This document shows positions 25,291 through 37,765 of a stretch of 43,905 nt of DNA, piece after piece (positions within the stretch are counted from its first letter, which is position 1; every line of letters starts with the position of its first letter). The DNA is from Acidobacteriota bacterium. GTDB taxonomy: Bacteria; Acidobacteriota; Terriglobia; 2-12-FULL-54-10. The translations under genes and the position numbers were made by a program. The notes beneath the pieces were generated by a model. The model did not search any database. It was not told the DNA's origin and worked only from the letters and a program-made list of their open reading frames with translations. The stretch is taken from the NCBI GenBank assembly GCA_022567475.1, contig JADFGZ010000002.1, forward strand, positions 1-43,905. Reading direction: 5' to 3'.

Positions 25291-26298
25291 CTATACAGCG
25301 CTATGACGTTGCTTCTGGCTGGATTGGTTTGGTCCGTTGGCCGCCGTCTGAATCTGCACCAGACCCTTGGCAATCGTATGTTGGACACCCTCGGGCAGGT
25401 CCTGTTGCCGGTGAGGGGAACAGGAAAGATCCGCGTAGTCATCTCCCACGGGACAGACCTCCATGCAGCGCATGCAACCCGTAAAAGCCCCCTGCCGCAA
25501 GATGGCCATGTTATGCCAAATCTTGCGGGTGGTGGAGCTGAAGATTTTTCCTTGCAGTTGCTCGGCGGTCTGGGACTGCAACAGCGCTTTGAGATGCTCC
25601 ACATAGAAAAAAACTCCGGCAGGCTGTGAGCTGCGGGCGCAGGCGCGTCTATCGAGTCCCCGGTATTGCGAGAGCGGCGCACCCTGGAGGGCCTCGCGTG
25701 GAATAGCTTGCTCCGGACAGATCGCAGCACAGCGCCCGCATTCTTCCAGACCCGGGCAAAGCTCTTCTTTTACCGGTTCATCTGCCAGTTCATTCAGCAG
25801 GTCATCCGTTCCGGGCTTCCAGTCGGTCATCATCCCGGCCAGGAAAACGCGCGGGCCGAACTGCGGCGTCAAAAGCATCTGGTTGAGCCCGAGCGTGCCC
25901 AGTCCCGCCTCCACCGCAGCCAGCCGTAAAAAAGTGGAGCTCTGGCCGGCCGGCGTGTTGTCCTCCGGGAAAGTGGTTTTGAAGTCCAACAGCAGGGAAG
26001 GAACCGTCACCGCCAGGTAGTCCGCTCCCTCCAGCCAATAGCCCAACTCGCCCACGGCTTCCTCCAGGCTGCGATGAATGAGTCCCGCATTCTGTTGCTG
26101 GTGGATGGTGCGCGACCGCGCGCCCGCAACACCTCGGGGAATTTTCTTGCCGAAAACCAGAAACGTATCCAGGAACTCGCTCATGCGCGAAGGCCGCATC
26201 TGCGCCGGCAGCTTGTGATCGAGCCTTTGGCGGGTGGTGACCCCGGTCAAATCAATCCCCAGCTCCCGGGCCTTCGTGACCAGCTCCTGCCGCTCCAC
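25291..26298 (-). CDS. QueG/reductive-dehalogenase-like double [4Fe-4S] protein, paralogue 1
   Basis: A 335-residue protein related to epoxyqueuosine reductase and the iron-sulfur part of reductive dehalogenases. The segment GLGTLGLNQMLLTPQFGPRVFLAGMMTD (131-158) matches the QueG corrin-binding region (GWIGKN...FLGEILTD). Two ferredoxin-like cluster motifs follow: C181-x5-C187-x2-C190-x3-C194-P, and C220 with C275-x2-C278-x3-C282-P. There is no Tat signal, so it is cytoplasmic. The HEAT-like C-terminal repeats of QueG are absent. GTG 26298 follows AAGGAG. It lies 3 bp downstream of paralogue 2. Function is unknown: redox chemistry on a small molecule, with or without cobalamin, is inference. 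Confidence 0.72.
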   Translation of the reverse strand: MERQELVTKARELGIDLTGVTTRQRLDHKLPAQMRPSRMSEFLDTFLVFGKKIPRGVAGARSRTIHQQQNAGLIHRSLEEAVGELGYWLEGADYLAVTVPSLLLDFKTTFPEDNTPAGQSSTFLRLAAVEAGLGTLGLNQMLLTPQFGPRVFLAGMMTDWKPGTDDLLNELADEPVKEELCPGLEECGRCAAICPEQAIPREALQGAPLSQYRGLDRRACARSSQPAGVFFYVEHLKALLQSQTAEQLQGKIFSSTTRKIWHNMAILRQGAFTGCMRCMEVCPVGDDYADLSCSPHRQQDLPEGVQHTIAKGLVQIQTAANGPNQSSQKQRHSAV

Positions 26299-26301
26299 GC
26301 G

Positions 26302-27333
26302 TTACTCCTTTCCCGGCTGGGGGACCGGTTTCTGGCGGGTTGCTGAAAACTCCAGCACGTCCACAAAATCCTTGTCCCGTTCGTAATTCGATTGGCGCTC
26401 GGCGGGCGGGCCCAGGTAGATCATCGTGACCAGCTTCTCCGTGAACTTCCGGCGTATTTGTCCCGGAGGAATGTCAAACTTTCGGTACGGAATTTTGATG
26501 ATCTTGCGAAAGTCCTTTGCGCCCGGCGGGCAGACGTAAAAACACTCGAAGCAAGCGGCGAAGGCGCCCTCCTTGTTGTTGACCGACTGCCAGAAGTCTT
26601 GCCAATACGTGTTGGCCATCATCTTCTCGATCTCCACCGGCGGATCAGCCTTGATGAGCTTCTCGATGTTCAGATAGAGCGGCTTGATCCCGATGCGTTC
26701 CGCTCCCGAGGCGCAATTGCGCTTGTTGAGGTTGCGGTATTCGGTGATGTGCGCGCCGCGCCGGGCTTCCAGCGGGATAGCCTGGGTGGGACAGATCACG
26801 GCACAGCGGCCGCAACTCATCCCCGGACAGAGATGCTTGTCGGGCGGCAACGGCGAATCAGGCGGCAACTCCAGATCGGTCATCACCACCCCGATGTAAA
26901 CCCGCGGACCGTAATCGGGGGTCAAGAAATTCAACTCCAAACCCACCGTCCCAATCCCGGCCTGTTCGGCCACCCACTTGAAGTCGAGCGGCCCGGCAGG
27001 GCTTCGTTGCAACTCCATATCGGCCGACTCCGGCGGAATGGGAATCCCCACATATCCCCGGCTCTCCAGCCACTCCACCAGGTCAAACGAAATCCGTTCG
27101 ATGTGGTCGATGGCCAGGTGGGAATTCATGGATTGCAAGGGCAGGTCCCGCGTGGCAAACGATCCGGTCAGCATGTGCTTGACAAAAACCAGCAGGCTGC
27201 CCATGCCTTCGCAAACCATAGAAGGTTTCTGGAGGTTCGGCACCAACTTCTCATAGGCTTCCGCCGAAACCACTCCCAGCGAATCCGCGCCGATTGCAGC
27301 GGCATACTGTTTCAATTCTTCCTTGAGTTCCAC
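26302..27333 (-). CDS. QueG/reductive-dehalogenase-like double [4Fe-4S] protein, paralogue 2
   Basis: A 343-residue paralogue of its two neighbours, and the most divergent. The corrin-region equivalent is GIGTVGLELNFLTPDYGPRVYIGVVMTD (126-153). Cluster I is C169-x4-C174-x2-C177-x3-C181-P, one residue tighter than in the other two. Cluster II uses C207 and C261-x2-C264-x3-C268-P. The C-terminal part (RKFTEKLVTMIYLGPPAERQSNYERDK region) differs from paralogues 1 and 3, which both have a SPHRQQDLP-G-V segment. GTG 27333 with GGGAAGGGAA upstream. Gaps are 3 bp to paralogue 1 and 18 bp to paralogue 3, so the three are co-transcribed and may form a hetero-oligomer. Confidence 0.72.
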   Translation of the reverse strand: MELKEELKQYAAAIGADSLGVVSAEAYEKLVPNLQKPSMVCEGMGSLLVFVKHMLTGSFATRDLPLQSMNSHLAIDHIERISFDLVEWLESRGYVGIPIPPESADMELQRSPAGPLDFKWVAEQAGIGTVGLELNFLTPDYGPRVYIGVVMTDLELPPDSPLPPDKHLCPGMSCGRCAVICPTQAIPLEARRGAHITEYRNLNKRNCASGAERIGIKPLYLNIEKLIKADPPVEIEKMMANTYWQDFWQSVNNKEGAFAACFECFYVCPPGAKDFRKIIKIPYRKFDIPPGQIRRKFTEKLVTMIYLGPPAERQSNYERDKDFVDVLEFSATRQKPVPQPGKE

Positions 27334-27351
27334 TGAGTTCCCTTCCCCGCG

Positions 27352-28329
27352 CTATTGTTTGCGGCTTTTCTGAGACGGTGCATGCTCGATCTGGACGAAG
27401 CCGTCTGCCACGGAGCGGCTTACCCCGCCGGGCAAATCCTGCTGGCGGTGAGGAGACCGCTGCACCCGTTCGTAGTCCTCGCCCGCCGGGCAGACCTGAA
27501 CGCATTCGGCGCACCCCGTGAAAGCGCCTTCCTTCACCATGATCATCGTTTGCCACAGCTCCCCGGTGGTCCGCTGTTTGACGGCGTTCCACAGAGCCTC
27601 GGCGCCCCCGGTTCGCTTTCCAAAAACCTGCTCCAGGTGCGAGAGGAAGGTGGACGCTCCGTAAGGTTGAGCGCTCCGCGCACAGGCCGTGGCGTCCAGC
27701 CGGCGGACCTGGGCCAGCGATGCCCCGAGCGGGGCCCGGCGCGGGATAGCATCCTCCGGACAAACAGCCGCGCAGCGGCCACACTCTTCAAGGCCCGGAC
27801 ACAATTCCTGGTCGAGAGGAGCATCCGGCTCCCATTCCTGGTCTGCCAGGACGCCGCCCAGGAACATTCGCGGCCCATATTCGGGCGTCAATACCATTTG
27901 GTTGAGCCCCCATGTCCCCATCCCGGAGGCCACGGCAGCGGCGCGCAGGACCCGTGAGCCTTGCCCCGCCGGGCAAAGGCCGGTGCTGTCGTCCTGATCG
28001 AAATCGATGCTCAGCGAGGAGAGGACCATAGCCCTGGCCCCCCGCCTCTCCAGATGATCCACCAGACGCATGCAGCTCTCGTCGATTCGCTTGAGGATTC
28101 TTCCGGCCCAAAACTGTTTGGTGCCCAGGTGGCGCGCCCACCCAATTCCCGCAGGTGACTTCATGGCCACGACAACCAGCGTGCGCAACTCTTCGGAAAT
28201 GCGGGAAGGATGCTGGGACGCCGGCAGTTCCTCAGCCAGGCTGGCGACCGAGCAAACACGGATTAACGGAAACCCCAGGCTTCCCGCAACCTGCTTCAAC
28301 TGTTCCTTGCTGAGTACCGTCTCCGGCAC
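27352..28329 (-). CDS. QueG/reductive-dehalogenase-like double [4Fe-4S] protein, paralogue 3
   Basis: First gene of the trio, 325 residues. It has GMGTWGLNQMVLTPEYGPRMFLGGVLAD (136-163), cluster I C177-x5-C183-x2-C186-x3-C190-P, and cluster II C216 with C273-x2-C276-x3-C280-P. The SPHRQQDLPGGVSRSVADGFVQI tail closely resembles paralogue 1, so those two are the closer pair. GTG 28329 follows AGGGGA. The 273-bp gap upstream to the histidine kinase gene must hold the trio's promoter. An AT-rich patch near 28400-28425 (TAGAAT on the minus strand) is the best candidate, but no good -35 is spaced correctly. Nothing else was seen in that gap. Confidence 0.72.
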   Translation of the reverse strand: MPETVLSKEQLKQVAGSLGFPLIRVCSVASLAEELPASQHPSRISEELRTLVVVAMKSPAGIGWARHLGTKQFWAGRILKRIDESCMRLVDHLERRGARAMVLSSLSIDFDQDDSTGLCPAGQGSRVLRAAAVASGMGTWGLNQMVLTPEYGPRMFLGGVLADQEWEPDAPLDQELCPGLEECGRCAAVCPEDAIPRRAPLGASLAQVRRLDATACARSAQPYGASTFLSHLEQVFGKRTGGAEALWNAVKQRTTGELWQTMIMVKEGAFTGCAECVQVCPAGEDYERVQRSPHRQQDLPGGVSRSVADGFVQIEHAPSQKSRKQ

Positions 28330-28602
28330 AATTCCCCTGCTGAATCCCTATGGCATCGCTGCGCTGTTCTGAGAGAAAACCGAATAAGGCGCGCTGCGGC
28401 CTTTTCAATTTTCTATTCTAGCATCGCCGCGTAGCAATACATATGCCGGCGCACGCGCGGACGGTGTGTTCAGTCCACGGGGAAGACCTGCCCAGATGAA
28501 CGATGAACGCGGCGACGGTCGCTCTGGCCTGCCGAGATCACTGCTTGTTTATGCAAAATATGCAAGGAGGACGCTACACCGGGGCGCTCAACACGAATTG
28601 TA

Positions 28603-31518
<2,916 letters not shown>

Positions 31519-31529
31519 GCGTATATCCT

Positions 31530-31589
31530 GATGTTCGTAACATGTTTGGAACCATCTTCGTAACGATGTTCGTAACGAAGGTCAGTAAC
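31530..31589 (-). promoter_or_regulatory. Tandem 12-bp repeats upstream of the histidine kinase
   Basis: On the minus strand GTTACGAACATC (31576-31565), GTTACGAAGATG (31564-31553), GTTCCAAACAT (31552-31542) and GTTACGAACATC (31541-31530) are directly adjacent. A degenerate fifth unit GTTACTGACCTTC lies at 31589-31577. The last unit ends 11 bp from the start codon. This could be an iterated regulator-binding site or a slippage-prone leader. Confidence 0.65.
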
Positions 31590-31736
31590 AAGGTCCCACC
31601 CGGACCTATCCAACAACCCCAGGCTACCTACTCCCCTCTACATTTATTCGACATTTAGCAGCAAAAGTTGAGCATATCTCGCGTGGCAGAATACCCGAGA
31701 TTCAGCACGCGCTGCCCGCCGGCAGCCAACCGTCGG

Positions 31737-31765
31737 TTGACAATCCTATTTTCGGTCGATAGGAT
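31737..31765 (+). promoter_or_regulatory. Near-consensus promoter with an internal palindromic operator
   Basis: TTGACA (31737-31742) and TAGGAT (31760-31765) are exactly 17 bp apart. The perfect inverted repeat ATCCTAT-N9-ATAGGAT (31743-31749 and 31759-31765) fills the spacer and covers the -10 box. A dimeric repressor bound there would block RNA polymerase. It drives the unknown 443-residue gene and probably guaB. Confidence 0.65.
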
Positions 31766-31809
31766 GAATACATTCTTTTTCAGGTTCGGCCGCAGGGGGG
31801 AGTGAGAGG

Positions 31810-33141
31810 TTGACCACAGAATCGGAATTTTCTTATCTTCACACCATCTATATGTCTATTGTTCAGAAGGAAATGGGGCATCCTGCGCCTCTTCCGGAGC
31901 AGGTGCAGGAGGTTCTGAACAAGACCGATTCCGCCTCCCCTTCCCAACCCGTGAGCGAACCGGGGCAGCAATGGCTCGGGCTGCTGGACATGGCGGTCCA
32001 GCCGCAACCTCTGCGCAGTTACCTGAAAGAGCATGATGTTGGCGAGCCGGCGCTGCAGGCGATGATCCGGTTTTTGGTTGCCAAGAAATCTCACTCGCAG
32101 GCCGACCGCGACAAAGTGGACTGGCTGGTGACCCACCTGTTCAAAGTGCGCGAGGAACAGAGCAATAACCTCACCGGCTGGGTCAAGTCCGCGATGGAGG
32201 ATATCCTGAAAGGAATCGACTTCTCGCCGCTGAGCGCGGATGCCCAGGCGTCGATGGCGGAGATCCCCGCCTTGCTGGACGAGGTGAGATACTTTGAAAG
32301 TTTCAGCCAGATCACCGATTCCCGCATCATCCAGCGGGGCCGGGAGCTGAAGAATCAGTTTGGAGAGGAATTTTTTCACCCGGATGTATTGACCCCGATT
32401 GTCAATTACAACCTCTTGTTCGGGAAAATCTTTCACGCGATGCTGCAAGAGACCATGCAGAAGGTCCACGATTTGGCCCGCAGCCAGCCGAACAGCAACA
32501 CCCCCGACGCCGCCGAATTGCTCCGCAGCGATTACCGCTCTACAGCCGACGCCTTCCGCCAGTTGACGGAACTGGGCCGGGAGCAGGAGTCAAAGAAAAC
32601 GGCGGCGAATGCTCGGGCCGGCTCGGCTCAGACGGATTCCGGCAAGTCTGCCGTCGAATGGGAACGGCAGATGAAGAACCTGGGCGTGGATCCCGCCATC
32701 CAGGCCGCACACCTCAGAAACCGGATGCAAGAGCTTACCGTGCGGCTTCGGGCCAAGCAAACCGTAACCTCCATCCCGATGTTTGGGAGGCCGCTGGCCC
32801 TCAACGACTGGGAATCGAGCGCCTTCCGAACCGAATATGCGGAATCGGAGCAGACGTTCCGGGTGGAATTCGCTCGCAGCCTGTGTCACACCATCAGCAT
32901 CATTTCTCGCGTTCAGGAGGAACTGAACTCTTACCGCGAGAAGAAAAATACGGAATACCTGTGGAAGAAACACTACGACGCGCTGCTCTATCTGCTGTAC
33001 GAAGGACGGCGGCACAAGGATACTTTGGCGCGGCTTTCCTCCGTCAGCCAGCAGAAAGGCTTGCTGGAAAAATCCAAGCAGTTGCTCTTGACCGCCGAAA
33101 AACTGGAAACCACCTTGTCTGAGGTGGCGGCCATCTTTTAG
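31810..33141 (+). CDS. Conserved-looking helical protein of unknown function
   Basis: I do not recognise this 443-residue protein. It has no signal peptide, membrane helix or known catalytic motif. Most of it is predicted helical and charged. A low-complexity linker ([19 protein letters not shown], about 262-280) separates an N-terminal part of about 250 residues from a C-terminal part with coiled-coil-like segments ([33 protein letters not shown]). This suggests a scaffold or interaction protein. TTG 31810 has GAGAGG immediately before it, a short spacing; ATG 31852 is an alternative. It has a strong promoter with an operator-like palindrome. guaB follows within about 10 bp and shares its stop region, so the two are likely one operon. 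Confidence 0.7.
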   Translation: MTTESEFSYLHTIYMSIVQKEMGHPAPLPEQVQEVLNKTDSASPSQPVSEPGQQWLGLLDMAVQPQPLRSYLKEHDVGEPALQAMIRFLVAKKSHSQADRDKVDWLVTHLFKVREEQSNNLTGWVKSAMEDILKGIDFSPLSADAQASMAEIPALLDEVRYFESFSQITDSRIIQRGRELKNQFGEEFFHPDVLTPIVNYNLLFGKIFHAMLQETMQKVHDLARSQPNSNTPDAAELLRSDYRSTADAFRQLTELGREQESKKTAANARAGSAQTDSGKSAVEWERQMKNLGVDPAIQAAHLRNRMQELTVRLRAKQTVTSIPMFGRPLALNDWESSAFRTEYAESEQTFRVEFARSLCHTISIISRVQEELNSYREKKNTEYLWKKHYDALLYLLYEGRRHKDTLARLSSVSQQKGLLEKSKQLLLTAEKLETTLSEVAAIF

Positions 33142-33151
33142 GAGTTTGCGA

Positions 33152-34678
33152 GTGAAATTGACGCCGTTCTCCAGCCCGATTACAATGGACTCACTCAGCG
33201 GGAATGAGCAATCCATGGGAGGCATATCTTTTCTGGAAGGTTTGACGTTCGACGATCTCCTGCTGCTTCCGGGCCGGTCCGAGGTCTTGCCGGCCGACGT
33301 GGACACCTGCACCTCGCTGACCCGCAACATCCAGTTGAAAATCCCGATTCTGAGCGCGGCGATGGACACCGTGACCGAATCCCGCTTGGCCATCGCCATC
33401 GCCCAGCAAGGAGGCCTCGGCTTCATCCACCGGAATATGTCCATCGAACAGCAGGTTCTGGAAGTGGACAAAGTGAAGCGCAGCGAAAGCGGAATGATTG
33501 TGGACCCGGTGACCATGTCTCCCGAGAACAAAATCGCGGAAGCTTTGGACGTCATGCGCCGCTATAAGATTTCCGGTGTTCCCATCACAAAGAACCGGAA
33601 ATTGGTGGGCATCCTGACCAACCGCGATCTCCGGTTTGAGACCCGGCTGGAGTTGCCCATCGGCGAGGTGATGACCAAGGACAAGCTGTTTACGGCCCCC
33701 GTCGGAACGACGCTGGAAGAAGCCGAGCTGCTGCTGCAAAAACACAGGGTGGAAAAGCTTCCCGTGGTGGATCAGGAGAACAACCTTTGCGGGCTGATCA
33801 CCGTGAAGGATATTCAGAAAAAGCGCCGGTATCCCTTTGCCGCCAAGGACGAAAAAGGCCGCCTGCGCGTAGGCGCGGCGCTCGGAGCAACCGGGGATTT
33901 CCTGGAGCGCGCGCAGGAGTTGGCGCGAGCCAAGGTGGACCTTTTGGCGGTGGACACGGCGCACGCCCACTCCGTCCGCGTCCTGGAAGCCGTTCGGGTT
34001 TTGCGGAAAGCGCTTCCGCAAGTGGACTTGGTGGCCGGAAACGTGGCCACCTTCGAGGGCGCCTGCGAGTTGGTCCGCCTGGATGTGGACGCCATCAAAG
34101 TGGGGATTGGGCCCGGCTCCATCTGCACTACGCGCGTGGTGACCGGCGCCGGAGTTCCGCAGATTACCGCCATTGTCGAATGCCGCCGGGCTTTGCGGGA
34201 CACCGGGGTTCCGCTGATTGCCGACGGCGGCATCAAATACTCCGGCGACGTCACGAAAGCGCTCGCCACCGGCGCCAGCACAGTGATGATCGGCAATCTG
34301 CTTGCCGGGTGCGACGAAAGCCCGGGCGAATTCGTCTTGTACCAGGGACGCACGTTCAAGGCATACCGCGGAATGGGTTCCATAGGAGCGATGGGGTCCG
34401 GCGGATCGGACCGCTACAGCCAGGAAAACCAGACCCGCCCCGACAAACTGATTCCGGAGGGAATTGAAGGAAGAGTTCCCTACAAAGGGCCTCTGGAGGC
34501 CATGGTGCTGCAATTAGTAGGAGGCTTGAAATCCGGAATGGGTTATTGCGGCGCCGCTAATCTGGAAGAATTGCAATCCAAGGCCCGCTTTGTTCGCGTC
34601 TCTTCTGCCGGGCTGCGCGAAGGGCACGTGCACGACGTGATCATCACAAAGGAAGCCCCCAACTACCGCCTCGAGTAA
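33152..34678 (+). CDS. guaB: Inosine-5'-monophosphate dehydrogenase
   Basis: Catalyses NAD-dependent oxidation of IMP to XMP, the committed step of GMP synthesis. [21 protein letters not shown] starts the barrel. A CBS-domain pair (about 110-225: [52 protein letters not shown]) interrupts it. The active-site loop is [15 protein letters not shown] with the catalytic cysteine, and the flap contains [10 protein letters not shown]. The C-terminal half has [13 protein letters not shown] 33152 is chosen because AGGAG lies 7 nt upstream, overlapping the stop of the preceding gene. ATG 33185 or 33215 would give the more usual family N terminus. Full length, about 508 residues. Confidence 0.95.
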   Translation: MKLTPFSSPITMDSLSGNEQSMGGISFLEGLTFDDLLLLPGRSEVLPADVDTCTSLTRNIQLKIPILSAAMDTVTESRLAIAIAQQGGLGFIHRNMSIEQQVLEVDKVKRSESGMIVDPVTMSPENKIAEALDVMRRYKISGVPITKNRKLVGILTNRDLRFETRLELPIGEVMTKDKLFTAPVGTTLEEAELLLQKHRVEKLPVVDQENNLCGLITVKDIQKKRRYPFAAKDEKGRLRVGAALGATGDFLERAQELARAKVDLLAVDTAHAHSVRVLEAVRVLRKALPQVDLVAGNVATFEGACELVRLDVDAIKVGIGPGSICTTRVVTGAGVPQITAIVECRRALRDTGVPLIADGGIKYSGDVTKALATGASTVMIGNLLAGCDESPGEFVLYQGRTFKAYRGMGSIGAMGSGGSDRYSQENQTRPDKLIPEGIEGRVPYKGPLEAMVLQLVGGLKSGMGYCGAANLEELQSKARFVRVSSAGLREGHVHDVIITKEAPNYRLE

Positions 34679-34721
34679 TCCCGCCAGACTCGCTGATACA
34701 CTGATGGTCTTCTCTCCTGCT

Positions 34722-34878
34722 GGGGGAAACTGCATCCAGAAGCAGCTACAGCATTTCCCCCGGACGTGTAGAGTTCCGGCAGCCACGGTGCGCCAGCGTC
34801 CCCGCTGGACCATTGGGCCGCCAGAGCCTGCCGAGGGGATGGCGGCGCTACATTCTATGTATCAACAGGGGGAAATGC
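34722..34878. repeat. Nested inverted repeats between convergent guaB and rplQ
   Basis: GCATTTCCCCC (34751-34761) and GGGGGAAATGC (34868-34878) form an 11-bp perfect inverted repeat bounding 128 bp. A third GGGGGAAA copy lies at 34722-34729. Inside are hairpins CCAGCG/CGCTGG (34793-34798, 34803-34808) and GCCGCCA/TGGCGGC (34817-34823, 34840-34846). GCTA-A-like hexamers flank it but differ at one base, so a target duplication is uncertain. It could be a MITE relic or a bidirectional terminator. Confidence 0.5.
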
Positions 34879-34943
34879 GCTAAATTCTGCGTTGTTTCAG
34901 GGAAAGGATTCAGGGAAGAGGGGGTAAGTCAGGCGGGCTACGG

Positions 34944-35348
34944 TCAGGCTTTTTCTTTCTTTTTCTTTTTCGCAGGAGCTTTTTCTTTGAGTTCGCTGCC
35001 GACCAGTTCCACCAGCGCCATGTCGGCGCCGTCGCCGGCTCGCCAACCCACGCGGGTGATCCGCACATAACCGCCATTCTGCTGGGCGAAACGGGCCGAA
35101 AGACTGTCAAACAATTTTTTCACAGAGACCGGAGTCATCAGGAAAGCAGCCGCCTGGCGGCGCGCATGGAGCGACTCCGCCTTGCCCAGCGTAATCATCT
35201 TCTCAGCAAGCGGACGCAGCGCCTTGGCCTTGACCACCGTGGTCACGATGCGTTCCCGCTCAAGCAATGAAGTCACCAGATTGCGCAACAAAGCCTTGCG
35301 ATGGCTCGTGTTTCTTCCCAGTTTCCATCCTGCCTTGAGATGTCGCAT
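34944..35348 (-). CDS. rplQ: 50S ribosomal protein bL17
   Basis: 134 residues, beginning [24 protein letters not shown], the universally conserved bL17 start, with the [22 protein letters not shown] region after the helical core. The tail is an unusual lysine run ([14 protein letters not shown]). It is last in the alpha operon, 119 bp after rpoA, and converges with guaB. Confidence 0.96.
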   Translation of the reverse strand: MRHLKAGWKLGRNTSHRKALLRNLVTSLLERERIVTTVVKAKALRPLAEKMITLGKAESLHARRQAAAFLMTPVSVKKLFDSLSARFAQQNGGYVRITRVGWRAGDGADMALVELVGSELKEKAPAKKKKKEKA

Positions 35349-35467
35349 CCTCAGCCCTTCCTGCCCGCTATCCTGAACCGTCCGCTCGCTCCCGCCAACA
35401 TCCTGCGCCCTCTCTGCGCTGCCAAACCCGCAGGAACCCTCCGGCCCGGGCGGGGAGACCGGCCTGC

Positions 35468-36466
35468 CTATTGCTCGGAAACCGGTGAAGCCGGAATCAG
35501 GAACCCTTTTTCGTCCAATTTCATTCCCAACCCCAGGCCCATCGTATGCAGAATCTCCTTGATCTCGTTCAGCGATTTGCGGCCAAAATTCTTGGTTCGC
35601 AACATCTCCGATTCCGATTTCTGGACCAGTTCCCCGATGGTCTGAATGCTGGCGTTCTTCAAACAGTTATAGGAGCGCACCGACAGCTCCAACTCTTCCA
35701 CCGAGCGGTTCAAATTCTCATTGTGAATCTCAAGACTTTTCTCCGCCACTTCCTCGAAGTCTACGGGTTTCTCTTCAAAGTTGATGAAGATCGCCATATG
35801 GTCCTTCATCAGCTTGGCGCCCAGCCCGACGGCATCCTGCGGGGAAATAGTCCCATTCGTCCAAACCTTCAAGATCAGCTTGTCGTAATCGGTCATCTGA
35901 CCCAGGCGGGCCGCCTCCACCTGATAATTGACCTTGCGCACCGGCGAATGAACCGAGTCGACGGGGATATAGCCGATGGCCAGGTCCTCATCAAAATTTT
36001 TGTCCGCGCTGACGTAGCCCCGGCCATGCCGGAGGCGCATCTCCATTTGCAGCCGGCCGCCGTCGCCGACGGTTGCCAGGTATACGTCCGGGTTCAGGAT
36101 CTCCACGTCCCCATCGGCCTGAATCTGGGAGGAGAGGATGCGACCGGGCTTATCTCCCGTCAGCGTGATGGTCTTGGGGCCTTCCCCATTCAACCGGAAC
36201 GGCACTTGTTTCAGGTTGAGAATAATATCGGTGGCGTCTTCCACCACTCCGGGAATCGATGAAAACTCGTGCAGGACTCCTTCGATCTTGACGGCAGTGA
36301 TCGCCGCGCCTTCAATCGACGACAACAACACGCGACGAAGAGCGTTTCCAATCGTGGTGCCGAATCCGCGCTCAAACGGCTGGGCGGAAAATTCGCCGAA
36401 ATCGGCAGTCAAGGTTTCCAAACTGCAAGCCAAACGCTTTGGTTTCTGAAAACCCTTCCATAACAT
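35468..36466 (-). CDS. rpoA: DNA-directed RNA polymerase subunit alpha
   Basis: 332 residues. The N-terminal dimerisation domain carries [27 protein letters not shown] and the middle [30 protein letters not shown]. The C-terminal DNA- and activator-binding domain has [26 protein letters not shown] and [21 protein letters not shown] 36466 follows GGAGGAAAG. It assembles the core polymerase. Position between rpsD and rplQ is the standard alpha-operon place. Confidence 0.97.
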   Translation of the reverse strand: MLWKGFQKPKRLACSLETLTADFGEFSAQPFERGFGTTIGNALRRVLLSSIEGAAITAVKIEGVLHEFSSIPGVVEDATDIILNLKQVPFRLNGEGPKTITLTGDKPGRILSSQIQADGDVEILNPDVYLATVGDGGRLQMEMRLRHGRGYVSADKNFDEDLAIGYIPVDSVHSPVRKVNYQVEAARLGQMTDYDKLILKVWTNGTISPQDAVGLGAKLMKDHMAIFINFEEKPVDFEEVAEKSLEIHNENLNRSVEELELSVRSYNCLKNASIQTIGELVQKSESEMLRTKNFGRKSLNEIKEILHTMGLGLGMKLDEKGFLIPASPVSEQ

Positions 36467-36546
36467 CGCTTTCCTCCAAAATGACCGAGCAGCGTAGCGT
36501 CTGCGGCGGGTCCTGCTGCCTCAGGCGTACGGGGGGTGCCGATTCT

Positions 36547-37176
36547 CTATTTAGAATAAAGTTCTACAATCATTTGTTCCTGGACCGGGAGCGCAATATC
36601 CTGCCGCTGCGGGAGGGCCAGTATCTTGGCCTTCAGGTTTTCCCTGTCCACGTCGATCCATGCGGGGACGGATTGGTGCGCCGTCGATTCACGGTTGGCC
36701 AGCAGGCAAGGATTCTCCCGGCTTTTCGAACGCACTTCCACGGCATCGCCCGGCTTCACCAAATACGAAGGGATCGTCACCTTCCGGCCGTTTACCTGGA
36801 AATGGCCGTGTCGCACGCTCTGCCGCGCTTGCGCCCGGGAAACTCCCAGGCCCATCCGGTAGACGACGTTGTCGAGCCTGCGCTCCAGAAATTGCAGCAG
36901 CAATTCTCCGGTGATTCCTTTGCGGACGGCCGCTTTTTCAAAGTAACGGCGAAACTGCTTCTCCAGGACTCCGTAGATCCGCCGCACCTTCTGTTTTTCC
37001 CGGAGCTGCAAGCCGTAGCCGAGCATCCGGGGCCGGCGGCGTTTTCCGTGCTGGCCCGGGGGGAAGTTGCGCCGGTCGATGGCGCACTTGTCCGTGTGAC
37101 ACCGCTCTCCCTTGAGAAACAACTTCTCGCCCTCGCGCCGGCATAGCCGGCACACCGCACCTCGATATCTAGCCAA
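36547..37176 (-). CDS. rpsD: 30S ribosomal protein uS4
   Basis: 209 residues with a zinc-binding N terminus (C9, C12, C26, C31 in CRLCRREG and CHTDKCAI), i.e. the C+ form. It also has the S4 RNA-binding domain [29 protein letters not shown]. The start is TTG 37176 with GAGGAGGAAGA upstream. In many bacteria uS4 binds the operon leader to repress translation; no such pseudoknot was assessed here. Confidence 0.96.
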   Translation of the reverse strand: MARYRGAVCRLCRREGEKLFLKGERCHTDKCAIDRRNFPPGQHGKRRRPRMLGYGLQLREKQKVRRIYGVLEKQFRRYFEKAAVRKGITGELLLQFLERRLDNVVYRMGLGVSRAQARQSVRHGHFQVNGRKVTIPSYLVKPGDAVEVRSKSRENPCLLANRESTAHQSVPAWIDVDRENLKAKILALPQRQDIALPVQEQMIVELYSK

Positions 37177-37275
37177 TCTTCCTCCTCAACCGGTCAGCCT
37201 GAATCAAACCGAATCGCTCCAAGAAACTCTTTCTCCCAAAGCAGGCGTGCCTGCCGCCAGCACCGTTTCGCCCTC

Positions 37276-37683
37276 TTATACGCGCCTCTTCTTCGGAGGA
37301 CGGCAACCGTTGTGCGGAATGGGCGTCACATCCTTGATGCCTTTGACCTCCAAACCCACCACCGCGAGCGCGCGGATGGCGGACTCCCGCCCCGAACCGG
37401 GGCCTTTCACCCGGACCTCGACGCTCCGCATGCCGTGGTCGCGGGCGCTATTGGCCGCGTGCTGGGCGGCCTGTTGGGCGGCAAACGGAGTTCCCTTCCG
37501 GGACCCTCGAAAGCCCAGCGACCCTGCGCTCGACCAAGAAATCACGTTTCCATTCAGATCAGAGATCGTAACCACCGTATTGTTAAAGGTGGCCTGGATG
37601 TGCACGATCCCGCTGGAAATGTGCTTCTTCTCTCGCTTCTTAAAAGCTTTCTTTTTCCCCTGCTTTCCGGGTGCCTTTGCCAT
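37276..37683 (-). CDS. rpsK: 30S ribosomal protein uS11
   Basis: 135 residues with a lysine-rich N-terminal tail, then [47 protein letters not shown] and the conserved C terminus [18 protein letters not shown]. It belongs to the 30S platform. ATG 37683 follows AGAGGATAG. Confidence 0.97.
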   Translation of the reverse strand: MAKAPGKQGKKKAFKKREKKHISSGIVHIQATFNNTVVTISDLNGNVISWSSAGSLGFRGSRKGTPFAAQQAAQHAANSARDHGMRSVEVRVKGPGSGRESAIRALAVVGLEVKGIKDVTPIPHNGCRPPKKRRV

Positions 37684-37765
37684 CTATCCTCTGATCCTCC
37701 AAAAACCGCGCGGTTTCGCAACGTTGTCCGCCCGGAGATTCTCAACTTCTCCTCACGGTTGTGCC

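Noticed and set aside
25291-28329. True respiratory reductive dehalogenases
   Set aside because: No Tat signal, no RdhB-type membrane anchor gene, and cluster spacing resembles QueG; only a superfamily relation is claimed.
28330-28602. RNA gene in the gap between the iron-sulfur trio and the kinase
   Set aside because: No tRNA cloverleaf or recognisable RNA motif could be found by eye.
31530-31589. Short repeats as a CRISPR array
   Set aside because: Units are 12 bp, directly adjacent with no spacers, and no cas genes are present.
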